The position numbers and the translations under genes are program-made. Below the pieces are notes generated by a model. That model did no database searches, was not told where the DNA came from, and was given only the letters and a program-made list of their open reading frames with translations. DNA of 64,000 nucleotides, from the NCBI RefSeq assembly GCF_004000785.1, contig NZ_BILX01000028.1, positions 18,842-82,841 of the forward strand, in the 5' to 3' direction. Source of the stretch: Paenibacillus ehimensis NBRC 15659 (lineage in GTDB: Bacteria; Bacillota; Bacilli; Paenibacillales; NBRC-103111). Positions 28,225-36,932 of the stretch are shown piece by piece (position 1 is the first letter of the stretch; each line of letters opens with the position of its first letter).

Positions 28225-28659
28225 TTGGAAACCCAACAGTACGCCAACCACCGCAAATTCGATCCGCTGTTCCATTTTGTACTTCTTTGGCTGACTTTGA
28301 TCGTTCTCGTCGGCGCCATTGTTTATGCCGTCCGTTCCCTGATAGCGGGAGAAGGCGTGTCCGCCGCGCTGCTTCTGCTCGGGCTAAGCGTCATCGCTGC
28401 CATCCTGGTCATGTTGGTACGGACGTATGCGCTCAAGGCTCAAGACCGAGCCATCCGGGCGGAAGAACAGCTCCGGCACTTTATCCTGACCGGCAAGCCC
28501 ATGGATCCCCGGTTATCGCTGCGACAAATCATCGCTTTGCGATTCGCCGGCGATCAGGAATATCCGAAGCTGTGCCGCCAAGCGGCGGAAGACAACATGC
28601 GGCCCGATGACATCAAGAAAGCGATCCGGACTTGGCGGGCGGATCACCACCGGCTGTAA
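28225..28659 (+). CDS. Small two-helix membrane protein (DUF6526-like)
   Basis: 144 residues starting with TTG 28225 behind GGGAGG. It opens METQQYANHRKFDPLFHF, has two hydrophobic helices (about 17-38 and 47-68), and a charged cytoplasmic tail with LSLRQIIALRFAGDQEYPKL and IKKAIRTWRADH. This matches my memory of a short Bacillales family called DUF6526, but I cannot confirm the number. Function unknown. Confidence 0.75.
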   Translation: METQQYANHRKFDPLFHFVLLWLTLIVLVGAIVYAVRSLIAGEGVSAALLLLGLSVIAAILVMLVRTYALKAQDRAIRAEEQLRHFILTGKPMDPRLSLRQIIALRFAGDQEYPKLCRQAAEDNMRPDDIKKAIRTWRADHHRL

Positions 28660-28681
28660 CAAGCCATGGCAAGCCTGGCGT

Positions 28682-28871
28682 GAATAGAGGAACTGGAATG
28701 AGCTATAGGCTTCACCCGACGCCTTTGGCAATAATTAAAGGAACTGCGATGCGCTATAACTTCCTTTTGAGGCAAAACGAACTATTTTCGACACCAATAA
28801 CGAACGTATGTTGCTCTATATTTTGTCAGAGGCCACGATCCCTCGGTTAGCACATCGGAGTTCCTCTATTC
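28682..28871. repeat. Degenerate repeat block bounded by a 13-bp inverted repeat
   Basis: GAATAGAGGAACT (28682-28694) is perfectly inverted at 28859-28871. Inside, a motif like GGAACTGnnATGnGCTATA recurs near 28689 and 28741, with weaker copies near 28801 and 28830. Short frames here have no ribosome binding sites or family-like sequence. It looks like an old mobile or interspersed repeat. The rest of 28872-29138 shows nothing I can identify. Confidence 0.6.
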
Positions 28872-29138
28872 GCCCTCAAACCAACGGGTCCGACGATCCG
28901 CCGCCATGCAGCGCCACAATGCCGCAAAGCCTGCCGGGAAAATCCTGCGTTGGGAGAAATTCCCTGTTTTGGGGATCAGTCCGCACAGCCTTCGGACCCG
29001 CTTTTTCATCCTTAGAGACTAACAGGATGATCTCTCGCGGATTCGACCACGATCATGCGGCTCCGTGTCGTGTACCGCGAGGAGTGCAGCAGATAAGGAC
29101 CGGAGGAAGACACAAGTAAGTCCGGGGAAATTACATAA

Positions 29139-29169
29139 AAAAGAAAAAACACGCCAAACGACGTGTTTT
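29139..29169 (-). terminator. Intrinsic terminator of the isomerase/epimerase gene
   Basis: On the minus strand AAAACACG and CGTGTTTT pair around an eight-base loop and are followed by TTCTTTTTT. Confidence 0.9.
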
Positions 29170-29192
29170 AACCCCACACCTGCACTTCCATT

Positions 29193-30032
29193 CTACAGTT
29201 TAGCCAGAATCGCCTTCAGGTTGTCAATCGAGCGGACGGAGCCTTCCTTCTGCTCGTCATCGCCTTCGTATTCCACGGTCAACCAGCCCTGATAGCCGCT
29301 TCGTTTCAGCTTGCCAAGCAAATGCTTCAAATCGACGATGCCTTCCCCCGGCACTTTTCCTGCATATAGAACCCCGCCGAGCGACTTGTACTTCCGTCCG
29401 GCATAGTCTTCACCGACAGGGAGAAAATCCTTGAAATGCACATGGGATACAACGCCAAGCAATTTGTCCATAGCTTCGTTCGGCTGATCGTCGACGAGCA
29501 GGAAATTCCCCGTGTCGAACGTGCTGCGCAGCGCAGGCGAATTCACTTCATCGATGACTTCCAGTACCTGATCGGCTTTTCCGGCAAAATACCCATGGTT
29601 TTCGAGGCACAACGTGATCCCCCGCTGCTGCGCATAAGCAGCACCTTCCTTCAGCCCCTCAATGATCCAAGCCTTCGCTTGCTCATAGGTAACGTCTGCC
29701 GCCTTGTCGCCCGAAAACACACGAACGACCTTGGCTCCAAGCTGAGCCGCTTTGTCGACGGATCCGGTCACATCCGCGATCTGCTCCCGGCGCTCCGCCG
29801 GATCGGTGACGGCGAGATTGTTGCAAGCCCCGAAGCACGCCAGCTCCAATCCGTTGCGAGCCAGCGCTTCGCGCACCTGTTGCGCATCGTCTTTTTGATC
29901 ATTCCAAAAAACGCTCAGCAATTCTACGCCCTGTGCCCCTGTCTTACCGACAAAGTCAATAAAGCCGATATTGTCCATGCTTCCGTTTTGAACGTAGCGG
30001 TGAACGCTCCAAATGCTCAAGCTCGTTTTCAT
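29193..30032 (-). CDS. Sugar phosphate isomerase/epimerase, TIM barrel
   Basis: 279 residues from ATG 30032, behind GGAGG. It reads MKTSLSIWSVHRYVQNGSMD at the start, TLCLENHGYFAGKADQ with the metal-binding Glu, HVHFKDFLPVG, and GWLTVEYEGDDEQ near the end, as in xylose-isomerase-like TIM barrels. It is close enough to the truncated gene at 1-463 (SLSIWSVH against ALSVWSVH, shared LCLENHG and GKAD) to be a paralogue of the same function. Here it is a single-gene unit with its own promoter and terminator. Substrate unknown. Confidence 0.88.
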   Translation of the reverse strand: MKTSLSIWSVHRYVQNGSMDNIGFIDFVGKTGAQGVELLSVFWNDQKDDAQQVREALARNGLELACFGACNNLAVTDPAERREQIADVTGSVDKAAQLGAKVVRVFSGDKAADVTYEQAKAWIIEGLKEGAAYAQQRGITLCLENHGYFAGKADQVLEVIDEVNSPALRSTFDTGNFLLVDDQPNEAMDKLLGVVSHVHFKDFLPVGEDYAGRKYKSLGGVLYAGKVPGEGIVDLKHLLGKLKRSGYQGWLTVEYEGDDEQKEGSVRSIDNLKAILAKL

Positions 30033-30063
30033 GCAGCAAGGCCTCCTTGAGTTCTTTTCACCC

Positions 30064-30093
30064 ATCATATCGGAGGATAAGGAAGTTTGTAAA
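30064..30093 (-). promoter_or_regulatory. Candidate promoter of the isomerase/epimerase gene
   Basis: Minus strand: TTTACA (30093-30088), 18-base spacer, TATGAT (30069-30064). The remaining gap 30094-30228 is AT-rich without visible genes. Confidence 0.5.
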
Positions 30094-30228
30094 GGTTTTT
30101 CCCTTTTTATTAATAATTAATGGAGATTTTATTCACCAAAAAAAAACATATCGTTCACATTCTCATCTCAATCGATAACCCCATTTTGAAATCGTGACAG
30201 ATCTGCATCGAGATGTACCTCGTTCCAA

Positions 30229-30258
30229 GCAAAAAGGACAGCTTCATCCGCTGTCCTT
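30229..30258 (-). terminator. Intrinsic terminator of the sigma/anti-sigma operon
   Basis: AAGGACAGC (30234-30242) pairs with GCTGTCCTT (30250-30258); on the minus strand a run of T follows. Confidence 0.9.
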
Positions 30259-30331
30259 TCGCCTCTATGCGCCGCCCGACATACACGTTAAGGTCGCAAA
30301 ATTGCCGAGCATGAAGCCCACTAGGCCTGCC

Positions 30332-31966
30332 TTATTGGCGATTCCCCGGGCTTCCGTTCATCTCAACCGACCAATCGACGTTGACGTATCGTTTAATAAC
30401 AACGTTGCGAATCAGGGTGAGCCGTTCCGGCACGGTCAGCATCCCGGGGATTCGGAACTTATTGTCCCCTCCCAGTTCGATCGTCCAATCTGATCCGTTC
30501 AATCTCGAAAGCCCATATATCGAATGCCCTGTCATCAAAGCCGAGTACTCTTTCCCCTCCGAATTCCGTACCGTCCAATCTTCGTACGACGGCTCGTTCC
30601 AGAGTTTCCCATCGACATACAGCACGCCTTCCGTTTCCTTACTGTCCGTATCTGGCGGTTGTTTGATTGTAAATCCTTTCAACCGGATATTGTCCCCATC
30701 CGTACGGAAGAACACCGGTTCCTCCTTCAGACGGGCAGGCTCAAAGCTCACCGACGAGCCGTCCCGCTCCGCTACCGAATAACCGTCGAAGACGAAACGG
30801 TACGGCTGGTCCTCCGGCAAATCTTTAAACGTGTAGCTTAAGTGCATCAGACCGCGGCTATCCCCCGGCGTCTGAGATTTAGCCATCACACTGGGAAAAT
30901 CGCCGCCTCTCCCGACGCTATGAATTTCGTTACCTGCCGCGTCCTCAAAATGAAACATCAACTCCTGCTTCTGCCACAGGTCACCCGGAGACCGCATCAA
31001 TGCCTCCGGACTGAGCTCCGTATCCAATTCCAATCGAACCCCTTGCACCATTCGGGTCAACCGCTTTAAGCGAACCGTCAGACCGCCTGGGGAATTGTAT
31101 TCCCCTTGCAATTCGGTAATCTTCGTTTGCTTCTGCGCCTCGGTCATATCGATCGGGAACTCGAAATTCCAGTTTCCTTTAATAACGGGAAATCCCTTTT
31201 CCCAAGGATCTCCATCCAATACACCAATCTGGCCCTCGATCGTGATGCGATTCGATGGAATCGGCTCTGAAAAAAACGCAACGAGATAATAAAAGTCACT
31301 TGTCATCCCATAATCGTATAAGCTTCCAAACACTTTCCCCTGCTCATCCTTAACAACTATGCGGTTTCCGTTTCTTTCTTCCAAGAGTTTCAAGCGTTCC
31401 CGCTCGTGCTTTCCGTCCGGGCCGAACAACTGCAGCGCCATAACAACGCGGGTAGGATCGGCGACCGCTTCGTCGATCTTCAGCGTATAGCCCTTGTCCT
31501 TCACTTTGATATTCGGATGCTGCACCAAACCGAATTCCTGTGCCCGCAGCAAGCCGATATCTACATTGTTGCGTGAAAACAAGGAACGGATGATTTCCGC
31601 GACCGTAGGAACCGAATAAAATGAGGCCACGCCCAGAAGCACAAGGATGGAAGCTACTCCTGCCGCAGCCCACCACATTTTCCTTCTGCGTTTCACCACC
31701 GCACGGCCTGCCCGTTCGGTCATCGGTGCTGGTGCTACTGACTCCATCTCTTCGTCCCGCAGCGCGGACATGACTTGATCCGTGAATGATTCCGGCAGCG
31801 TTTCCGCATACATTTCCCGGGACCACTGCTCCTGTTCCTGCAAAAGAGCGTCCTTCAAGCGTTGACAATCCGAGCAAGCGGCGATATGATCGGCGATTCC
31901 GCTGCGGTTGGTAACGGCGGACTGTGTCAGGAACATCTCCATTTCATCGCGGCTCAAGCATTTCAT
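30332..31966 (-). CDS. Anti-sigma factor with zinc-binding domain, one membrane helix and DUF4179-type ectodomain
   Basis: 544 residues. The cytoplasmic N-terminus has the anti-sigma zinc motif HIAACSDC (H27, C31, C34). A membrane helix covers about 93-115 (MWWAAAGVASILVLLGVASF). The large outer region begins with a DUF4179-like segment (VDIGLLRAQEFGLVQHPNIKVKDKGYTLKIDEAV), then DUF5643-like strands. It overlaps the 3' end of the sigma gene by 23 bases. The protein should hold the ECF sigma factor at the membrane and release it when the outer domain senses envelope stress. Confidence 0.9.
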   Translation of the reverse strand: MKCLSRDEMEMFLTQSAVTNRSGIADHIAACSDCQRLKDALLQEQEQWSREMYAETLPESFTDQVMSALRDEEMESVAPAPMTERAGRAVVKRRRKMWWAAAGVASILVLLGVASFYSVPTVAEIIRSLFSRNNVDIGLLRAQEFGLVQHPNIKVKDKGYTLKIDEAVADPTRVVMALQLFGPDGKHERERLKLLEERNGNRIVVKDEQGKVFGSLYDYGMTSDFYYLVAFFSEPIPSNRITIEGQIGVLDGDPWEKGFPVIKGNWNFEFPIDMTEAQKQTKITELQGEYNSPGGLTVRLKRLTRMVQGVRLELDTELSPEALMRSPGDLWQKQELMFHFEDAAGNEIHSVGRGGDFPSVMAKSQTPGDSRGLMHLSYTFKDLPEDQPYRFVFDGYSVAERDGSSVSFEPARLKEEPVFFRTDGDNIRLKGFTIKQPPDTDSKETEGVLYVDGKLWNEPSYEDWTVRNSEGKEYSALMTGHSIYGLSRLNGSDWTIELGGDNKFRIPGMLTVPERLTLIRNVVIKRYVNVDWSVEMNGSPGNRQ

Positions 31967-32531
31967 ACTCCATCCCCTCCTTGTCCTCGATCATGAGCTG
32001 TTTAAGCCGTTTTTTCGCCCGGTACAAGTCGTTCTGGACTTTGCTGACCGGGACCTCCAACAGTTCGCCGATCTCTTCGTAGCTCAAATCATTCGTGTAC
32101 CTTAACAGCAGCGCCATCCGGTAATTGGCCGGAAGCTGAGCCAGCAGCCGCTGAAATTCCGTTCGCCGCTCCGTCCGAAGCACCGATTGCTCCGGACCGT
32201 CGCTGACCGCAGCCTCGGCCTGCCCGATCGAATGCTCCTCGAATCGATACTTTTTCTTATGGTCCTTCAGCAGATTGGCGGCTATCGCATACAACCAGGA
32301 AGCAAAGCTTTTGTCCGGTTGGTGCGATGCAAGCTTGCGGTAAGCCTTAATAAAGGCTTCCTGCGTCAAATCCTGCGCATCCATAGGACTGGCCCCCATC
32401 CCTCGAAGGAGGCCGTAAATTTTCTGTTTGTAGCGATCCACCAGAATGCGAAAATCTTGCTTGCTTCCCGCCACAATCCGATGAATAAGCTCCCGTTCCG
32501 ACTCCTGCCGGATATCGCGTTCTTCCACCAC
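31944..32531 (-). CDS. ECF RNA polymerase sigma factor (SigW/SigV-like)
   Basis: 195 residues from GTG 32531 with GGAGG upstream. Region 2 is seen as DLTQEAFIKAYRKL with FASWLYAIAANLLKDHKKK, and region 4 as RYTNDLSYEEIGELLEVPVSKVQNDLYRAKKRL. The overlapping downstream gene is its membrane anti-sigma factor. The promoter upstream shares its layout with one before the divergent carboxypeptidase gene, pointing to autoregulation plus control of cell-wall modification. Assignment to a named sigma factor is not possible from sequence alone. Confidence 0.93.
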   Translation of the reverse strand: MVEERDIRQESERELIHRIVAGSKQDFRILVDRYKQKIYGLLRGMGASPMDAQDLTQEAFIKAYRKLASHQPDKSFASWLYAIAANLLKDHKKKYRFEEHSIGQAEAAVSDGPEQSVLRTERRTEFQRLLAQLPANYRMALLLRYTNDLSYEEIGELLEVPVSKVQNDLYRAKKRLKQLMIEDKEGMEYEMLEPR

Positions 32532-32558
32532 TCGGTCCTCCTAGCGTTCTATACTGTA

Positions 32559-32587
32559 TAGACGACGAATCGGAATCCGATCTCTCA
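32559..32587 (-). promoter_or_regulatory. ECF-type promoter of the sigma/anti-sigma operon
   Basis: Minus strand: TGAGAG (32587-32582), 17-base spacer, CGTCTA (32564-32559). After the -10, AGAACGCTA recurs as in the promoter on the other strand. Confidence 0.6.
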
Positions 32588-32632
32588 CCTTGGGGAACAT
32601 TTTTGACTAGGAGGCCGACGGGAGAAAAAAAA

Positions 32633-32661
32633 AGAAACTTTTCGTTTCCCTGCGTCGTCTA
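32633..32661 (+). promoter_or_regulatory. ECF-type promoter of the D,D-carboxypeptidase gene
   Basis: AGAAAC (32633-32638), 17-base spacer, CGTCTA (32656-32661). CGTCGTCTAT and the later AGAACGCTA are shared with the divergent sigma promoter. Confidence 0.6.
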
Positions 32662-32718
32662 TGTAAGTAAGAACGCTAAAACGCGCGTGCATTTAAATAC
32701 GGAAAGGATTTGGCTCTA

Positions 32719-33645
32719 TTGAACTCTCGTCGTACGACCGCTGCAGCGCTGCTGCTTGCCGCCATCATGCTCGTATCCGCCGCATGCGGAGACGCCGGCA
32801 GCAAAACGCAGGCCGACTCCGCAGCAGGAACCTCGTCGCCTCCCGCCTCATCGAATACCGGATCGACGGACGCTGGCGCAGATGCAACCAAGTCGAAACC
32901 GTCCGACACACCTGCCGCTTCTACCAACGGACAGGACCAAGCTGACGCCACCCCGGGCGGCTTAAAGCAGACCGCTCAATCGGGTACCAAATCCGGTGCG
33001 AAGCAAAACGCCTCCTCCTCGGGAAAAACAGGCGACGTTCAGGTCGTCGCGAACCCGGCGGACATTGCGGTTCTTGTCAACAAAACGTATAAGCTGCCGG
33101 AAAATTACAAGCCGCAGGACTTGGTTGACCCAAATGTGCCCTTTACGTTCAAAGAAAAGCTTGAAAAGCGCAAAATGCGCAAGGAAGCGGCGGCAGCGCT
33201 CGAAAAGCTGTTTGAAGCGGCCAAGAAGGACAACCTGCCGCTGGCCGGCGTCTCCGCTTACCGCTCCCATGAAACGCAAAAAACGGTCTACAACCGTTAC
33301 GTGCAAAAAGACGGCGAGGCCGCGGCGAACAAATACAGCGCCAAGCCGGGACACAGCGAGCATGAGACGGGGCTGGCCATCGATGTGGCCGGCAGCTCGG
33401 GCAAGTGCGCGGCGCAGGACTGCTTCGGCGCGACCAAGGAAGCGAAATGGCTTGCCGAGCATGCTGCCGATTACGGGTTTATCATCCGGTATCCGGAGGG
33501 CAAAGAAAGCATTACCGGCTACCAATACGAGCCTTGGCACCTCCGTTATGTCGGCGTAGACACTGCCAAAGCGATCGTCAAGCAAGGCGTGACGCTGGAA
33601 GAATACGTCAAGAACGCCGTACCTGTAGCCAAGCCAAAATCGTAA
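32719..33645 (+). CDS. VanY-type D-alanyl-D-alanine carboxypeptidase lipoprotein
   Basis: 308 residues. Two TTG starts compete: 32719 sits ten bases after AAAGGA and is favoured; 32710 is only one base away from it. The signal peptide ends in the lipobox VSAACG, followed by a Ser/Thr/Ala-rich linker to about residue 110. The VanY domain has SAYRSHETQ, GHSEHETGLAID (the SxHxxGxAxD zinc motif) and EPWHLRY (catalytic Glu and last zinc His). It trims the terminal D-Ala from peptidoglycan stem peptides outside the membrane. An ECF-type promoter suggests control by the divergent sigma factor. Confidence 0.93.
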   Translation: MNSRRTTAAALLLAAIMLVSAACGDAGSKTQADSAAGTSSPPASSNTGSTDAGADATKSKPSDTPAASTNGQDQADATPGGLKQTAQSGTKSGAKQNASSSGKTGDVQVVANPADIAVLVNKTYKLPENYKPQDLVDPNVPFTFKEKLEKRKMRKEAAAALEKLFEAAKKDNLPLAGVSAYRSHETQKTVYNRYVQKDGEAAANKYSAKPGHSEHETGLAIDVAGSSGKCAAQDCFGATKEAKWLAEHAADYGFIIRYPEGKESITGYQYEPWHLRYVGVDTAKAIVKQGVTLEEYVKNAVPVAKPKS

Positions 33646-33671
33646 CCCGTTTCACAAGAAGCAACAAAACA

Positions 33672-33718
33672 AACGCCTGATTCTTTTCTCCGCGAAGGAT
33701 AAAGAATCAGGCGTTTTC
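33672..33718. terminator. Bidirectional intrinsic terminator
   Basis: AACGCCTGATTC (33672-33683) pairs perfectly with GAATCAGGCGTT (33704-33715). It has TTTTC on the plus side and TGTTTTGTT on the minus side, serving two convergent genes. Confidence 0.9.
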
Positions 33719-33722
33719 GCTA

Positions 33723-35285
33723 TTACGGTTTATATACTTCGATGGAGTATAAGCTTTCCTCTCCCTCGGTCTTCACCTTCGCGCCCAATTGCTCGGCCAC
33801 GAACCGGACCGGAACGTAGAGCGCGCCTTGTTTCAGTACAGCGGGTTCGCCGATGTTTTTGTCCGTACCGTTCACCCGGGCCGTCGCGCTGCCCGATTGC
33901 AGGACGATCTCCGTCTCGGAGCCGGCGATGGTCAGCGTATTCGTCCCCGCATCCCATGTCACCTTGTAGCCAAGCCCTTCCCCGAGCTCTTTCCCTTGCA
34001 CAAAGGCGGTATTTTGGGATGAGATATAAGCGGCATTGTAAGCGTACCCCGGATAAGCCTCCGGCCCCGATAAGGTGTTGTCCAGCTCGGATTCCGGCCA
34101 AATATAAAAGTACAGATACTTCTCCGTGATCCGAAGCTGCTCTTTCAACAGCTTATAGAAGGCCGAATCCGGCTGCACAACCTGTCTCAAGCTCTCTTCG
34201 TTCGATAACTCCTCGTAGAAGACCGCGTCCTTCGCGGAGATGATGTCCGGCTTCACCTCTCCATTGATGTTCCATCGGTCCATCCGGACGGTAAGCTTGC
34301 CTCCGCGGATTCCGTCTTCCATCCCCGGGGGGCTATGCATGGCGATTTCGGCGTTCCACTGGCGAATATGCTTGCTCTCGTCCACGAATGCATCCGCTTT
34401 GAGCTTGGTTTGGCTCAGCAGCTCCTGCTCCCAAGCTCCACCCGTTTCGGAGGTCAAATAAAGCGCAATGGCTTTCGCGCCCGTATAGACCGCTTCCGTA
34501 CCGAGCTGCCGGTCTTGGAACAGCTCGTCCGCGAAGCCAAGTTCTTTTAGCTCCGGATGGAACTTATCGTAGATGACGACAGCCAGCTCGCGCAAGCCTT
34601 GGTCGTCCAAAGCCGTGTTTTTGAACAACGACCGGAATAACGAGGCAAATTCCTCTCCCGATACGTCAAACCGGAGCTGATGCCCGCTTACCGTCTGCCC
34701 CTGGATCGTCTCCGTCTTCTTCTCTACGGCGAGGGAGGCGGCGTTGGGAAGATTTTTGGCCAATAAGCCTACCGCTTTCTTGGTCACCTCTTGATGATCT
34801 ACAAAGCGCATTTCCTCCATGAGCCTTTTCAGCCTATGGACCCAAAAATCGTCATACATGGTCACCTCGTGGTAGAGACCGGTCAGCTCGTTCGTACGCC
34901 AATCGGCAATGGCGATCGGCTTGTTCGCGCCCTCCACGGTCAGCAGCGCACCGTCCTTATCCAGGGAAAGGGCAAACGGAAGGTTCAGCTTGGCGGCAGA
35001 GAGCGTCCCTTTGGCCGACATCGTCTGCTCCCTTCCGTTCACCTTTAAGCTGGATACGTTTAATTGCAATCCGTTCCACAAGGCCAATCGTTCCTTGTCG
35101 TAGTCGGACAAGGCGTCCGTGTTTCCCACATCGTATTGCAGCGCCATCGACAGCGAAGCCTCGTAGGTTTCCGTCTTCCATTCGTTTTCGATAGTCTGAT
35201 TCATATCCAAACCGCCAAGCGGCTGGCAGCCGGCCGTAAAAACAAGAGCCGCGCTCATGACCCATACGCCGATTTTTTTAAACAA
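33723..35285 (-). CDS. Lipoprotein with C-terminal copper amine oxidase-like domain
   Basis: 520 residues from TTG 35285, chosen because AAGGAGA lies eight bases upstream; the frame stays open far upstream with sequence that is clearly antisense to the next gene. The signal peptide ends with FTAGCQ, a lipobox. Residues to about 400 have no recognised family. The last 90 (GYKVTWDAGTNTLTIAG and LYVPVRFVAEQLGAKV) form a copper amine oxidase N-terminal-like domain, common as a surface module in Paenibacillus and not itself an oxidase. Function unknown. Confidence 0.82.
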   Translation of the reverse strand: MFKKIGVWVMSAALVFTAGCQPLGGLDMNQTIENEWKTETYEASLSMALQYDVGNTDALSDYDKERLALWNGLQLNVSSLKVNGREQTMSAKGTLSAAKLNLPFALSLDKDGALLTVEGANKPIAIADWRTNELTGLYHEVTMYDDFWVHRLKRLMEEMRFVDHQEVTKKAVGLLAKNLPNAASLAVEKKTETIQGQTVSGHQLRFDVSGEEFASLFRSLFKNTALDDQGLRELAVVIYDKFHPELKELGFADELFQDRQLGTEAVYTGAKAIALYLTSETGGAWEQELLSQTKLKADAFVDESKHIRQWNAEIAMHSPPGMEDGIRGGKLTVRMDRWNINGEVKPDIISAKDAVFYEELSNEESLRQVVQPDSAFYKLLKEQLRITEKYLYFYIWPESELDNTLSGPEAYPGYAYNAAYISSQNTAFVQGKELGEGLGYKVTWDAGTNTLTIAGSETEIVLQSGSATARVNGTDKNIGEPAVLKQGALYVPVRFVAEQLGAKVKTEGEESLYSIEVYKP

Positions 35286-35372
35286 CGGGCATCTCTCCTT
35301 GGTTGTCATGTGTACTCGGCTAAAGATTCTACGGCATGGAATCGTTTTCCTCCTTTTAACGTGCAGCCAATA

Positions 35373-35403
35373 GAAAAAGACGTTCCCGCCTAACGGAAAC
35401 GTC
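35373..35403 (-). terminator. Intrinsic terminator of the YeiH-type transporter gene
   Basis: On the minus strand GACGTTTCCG pairs with CGGGAACGTC with one mismatch and is followed by TTTTTC. Confidence 0.75.
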
Positions 35404-36406
35404 ACATTTGACCGGTCAGCGTACCGACCGCATATCCGGTGACGGAGACGACCACCCAGACGATTAAGCCGAGAATCATCGGCCTTACCCCGGTTGCGGT
35501 CATTTGCCGGAAGTCGGCGGATAAGCCGACCGCGGTCAGCGCCACCACGATCATAAACTGCGCCGCCAGATGAATCCACTGCAGGAGCTGCTCCCCGAAA
35601 AGCCCGAGCGTGTACAGCAGCGAAGCGGCGAGAAACCACAAAATAAACCAAGGAAACACCTGTTTGATCGAAAACGATCCTCCCTCCGTGCCGGCTTCAC
35701 GCTTCTTGTTCCAGCCGACGACAACCGCCATAAGGATCGCAATCGGCACGATCATCGTGGTGCGCGTCAGCTTCACGATGGTGGCGTAATCCCCTGCGGC
35801 CGTGCTGAACGCATACCCTGCGGCGACGACGGAAGACGTGTCGTTCACCGCGGTCCCCGCCCATAACCCGAAGCCTGCATCGGATAAGCCGAGCGCATGC
35901 CCGAGCGCCGGAAAAACAAGGACTGCGACGATGTTGAACAAGAAGATCGTCGAGATTGAATACGCGATCTCCGCTTCCTCCGCTTCAATGACCGGCGAGA
36001 TGGCCGCGATGGCCGAACCGCCGCAAATGCCGGTCCCTGCGCCGATCAACGTCGCCATGCGCGGCGGAATGCGGAGCAGCCGTCCGAACCCGTAGGCGGC
36101 GGCGAACGAAAGCAGCAGCGTCACGATCATGACCGCGAACGTCTCCGTGCCCGTCTTCCATACCTCCGACAGGCTGAGACGGCAGCCAAGCAAAATAATT
36201 GCCCATTGAAGCACCTTTTTGGAGCAAAAACGAATGCCCTGCCATGTATTTTGCGGCTTGCGCCATAAATTGTTCACCAGGATGCCGATCACAATACCGA
36301 AGACCGAGCCGCCGATCAGCGGAAACAGCAGGCCGAGCCCGTAAGACACGGCCGCGATGACTCCCGTGAGCGCAAGACCCGGACCGAGCGATTTCAAACC
36401 GTTCAT
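35402..36406 (-). CDS. YeiH family putative sulfate exporter
   Basis: 334 residues from ATG 36406 behind GGGGGGAAA; an earlier in-frame start at 36430 lacks a site. About ten membrane helices are seen. Conserved YeiH/UPF0324 segments include FGIVIGILVNNLWR, GAGTGICGGSAIAAISPVI, and AGTAVNDTSSVVAAGYAFS. The family is annotated as a sulfate exporter, but the transported substrate is poorly tested. It appears monocistronic. Confidence 0.9.
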   Translation of the reverse strand: MNGLKSLGPGLALTGVIAAVSYGLGLLFPLIGGSVFGIVIGILVNNLWRKPQNTWQGIRFCSKKVLQWAIILLGCRLSLSEVWKTGTETFAVMIVTLLLSFAAAYGFGRLLRIPPRMATLIGAGTGICGGSAIAAISPVIEAEEAEIAYSISTIFLFNIVAVLVFPALGHALGLSDAGFGLWAGTAVNDTSSVVAAGYAFSTAAGDYATIVKLTRTTMIVPIAILMAVVVGWNKKREAGTEGGSFSIKQVFPWFILWFLAASLLYTLGLFGEQLLQWIHLAAQFMIVVALTAVGLSADFRQMTATGVRPMILGLIVWVVVSVTGYAVGTLTGQM

Positions 36407-36530
36407 CGATGTTTCCCCCCGATTCCCCATGTACTTCCAACAGGTGTAATCGTAAGAGATTCGGGAGGAAAATACAAATACGAATCCTTGATGCTATAAA
36501 TAAGCTTTTATTATGATTGACGGGAAGGCT

Positions 36531-36815
36531 TCAAATTTTCATCGTGAAGAGGCGGTACAGAAACGCGATGACGACACCGGTCCAGAAGAGCGCGGGAACG
36601 TGCAGCCAAGCGGCCGCTCCGCCGGCGGCGACAACGATCAGAAGGGCTATTAAAGAGGGATACAGACGGGGAGCGGCAGCCGTGCCGTCCCAATAAGTCA
36701 AAGCGTCCAGCAGCCGGTCTTGCGTCTTCGCCTCGGCTCCGCAGTGAGGGCAGATCGAAGCGTCCAAAGGATGAACGCCGGAGCAGTGAGGACAACGTGC
36801 CGTCATCGGAATCAC
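36531..36815 (-). CDS. Small zinc-ribbon membrane protein
   Basis: 94 residues from GTG 36815, or 91 from ATG 36806; AAAGGA fits neither ideally (4 or 13 bases). The N-terminus carries two CPHC pairs (ARCPHCSGVHPLDASICPHCG), a zinc ribbon, and the C-terminal half has two hydrophobic helices (YPSLIALLIVVAAGGAAAWL and PALFWTGVVIAFLYRLF). No named function is known to me. Confidence 0.75.
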   Translation of the reverse strand: MIPMTARCPHCSGVHPLDASICPHCGAEAKTQDRLLDALTYWDGTAAAPRLYPSLIALLIVVAAGGAAAWLHVPALFWTGVVIAFLYRLFTMKI

Positions 36816-36932
36816 CCATTCCTTTCGGTTAATTCATAGTTATTTTATCGGATAAATAAAGATATTGCAATCCTCCTTGGGGCCTAACGCAAAAAAACTT
36901 GCCGCCTATGCGACAAGCTTTTTGCGACTTCC

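Noticed and set aside
28632..29119. Two small plus-strand open frames in the repeat gap
   Set aside because: No ribosome binding sites, no recognisable protein pattern, and they run through the repeat units.
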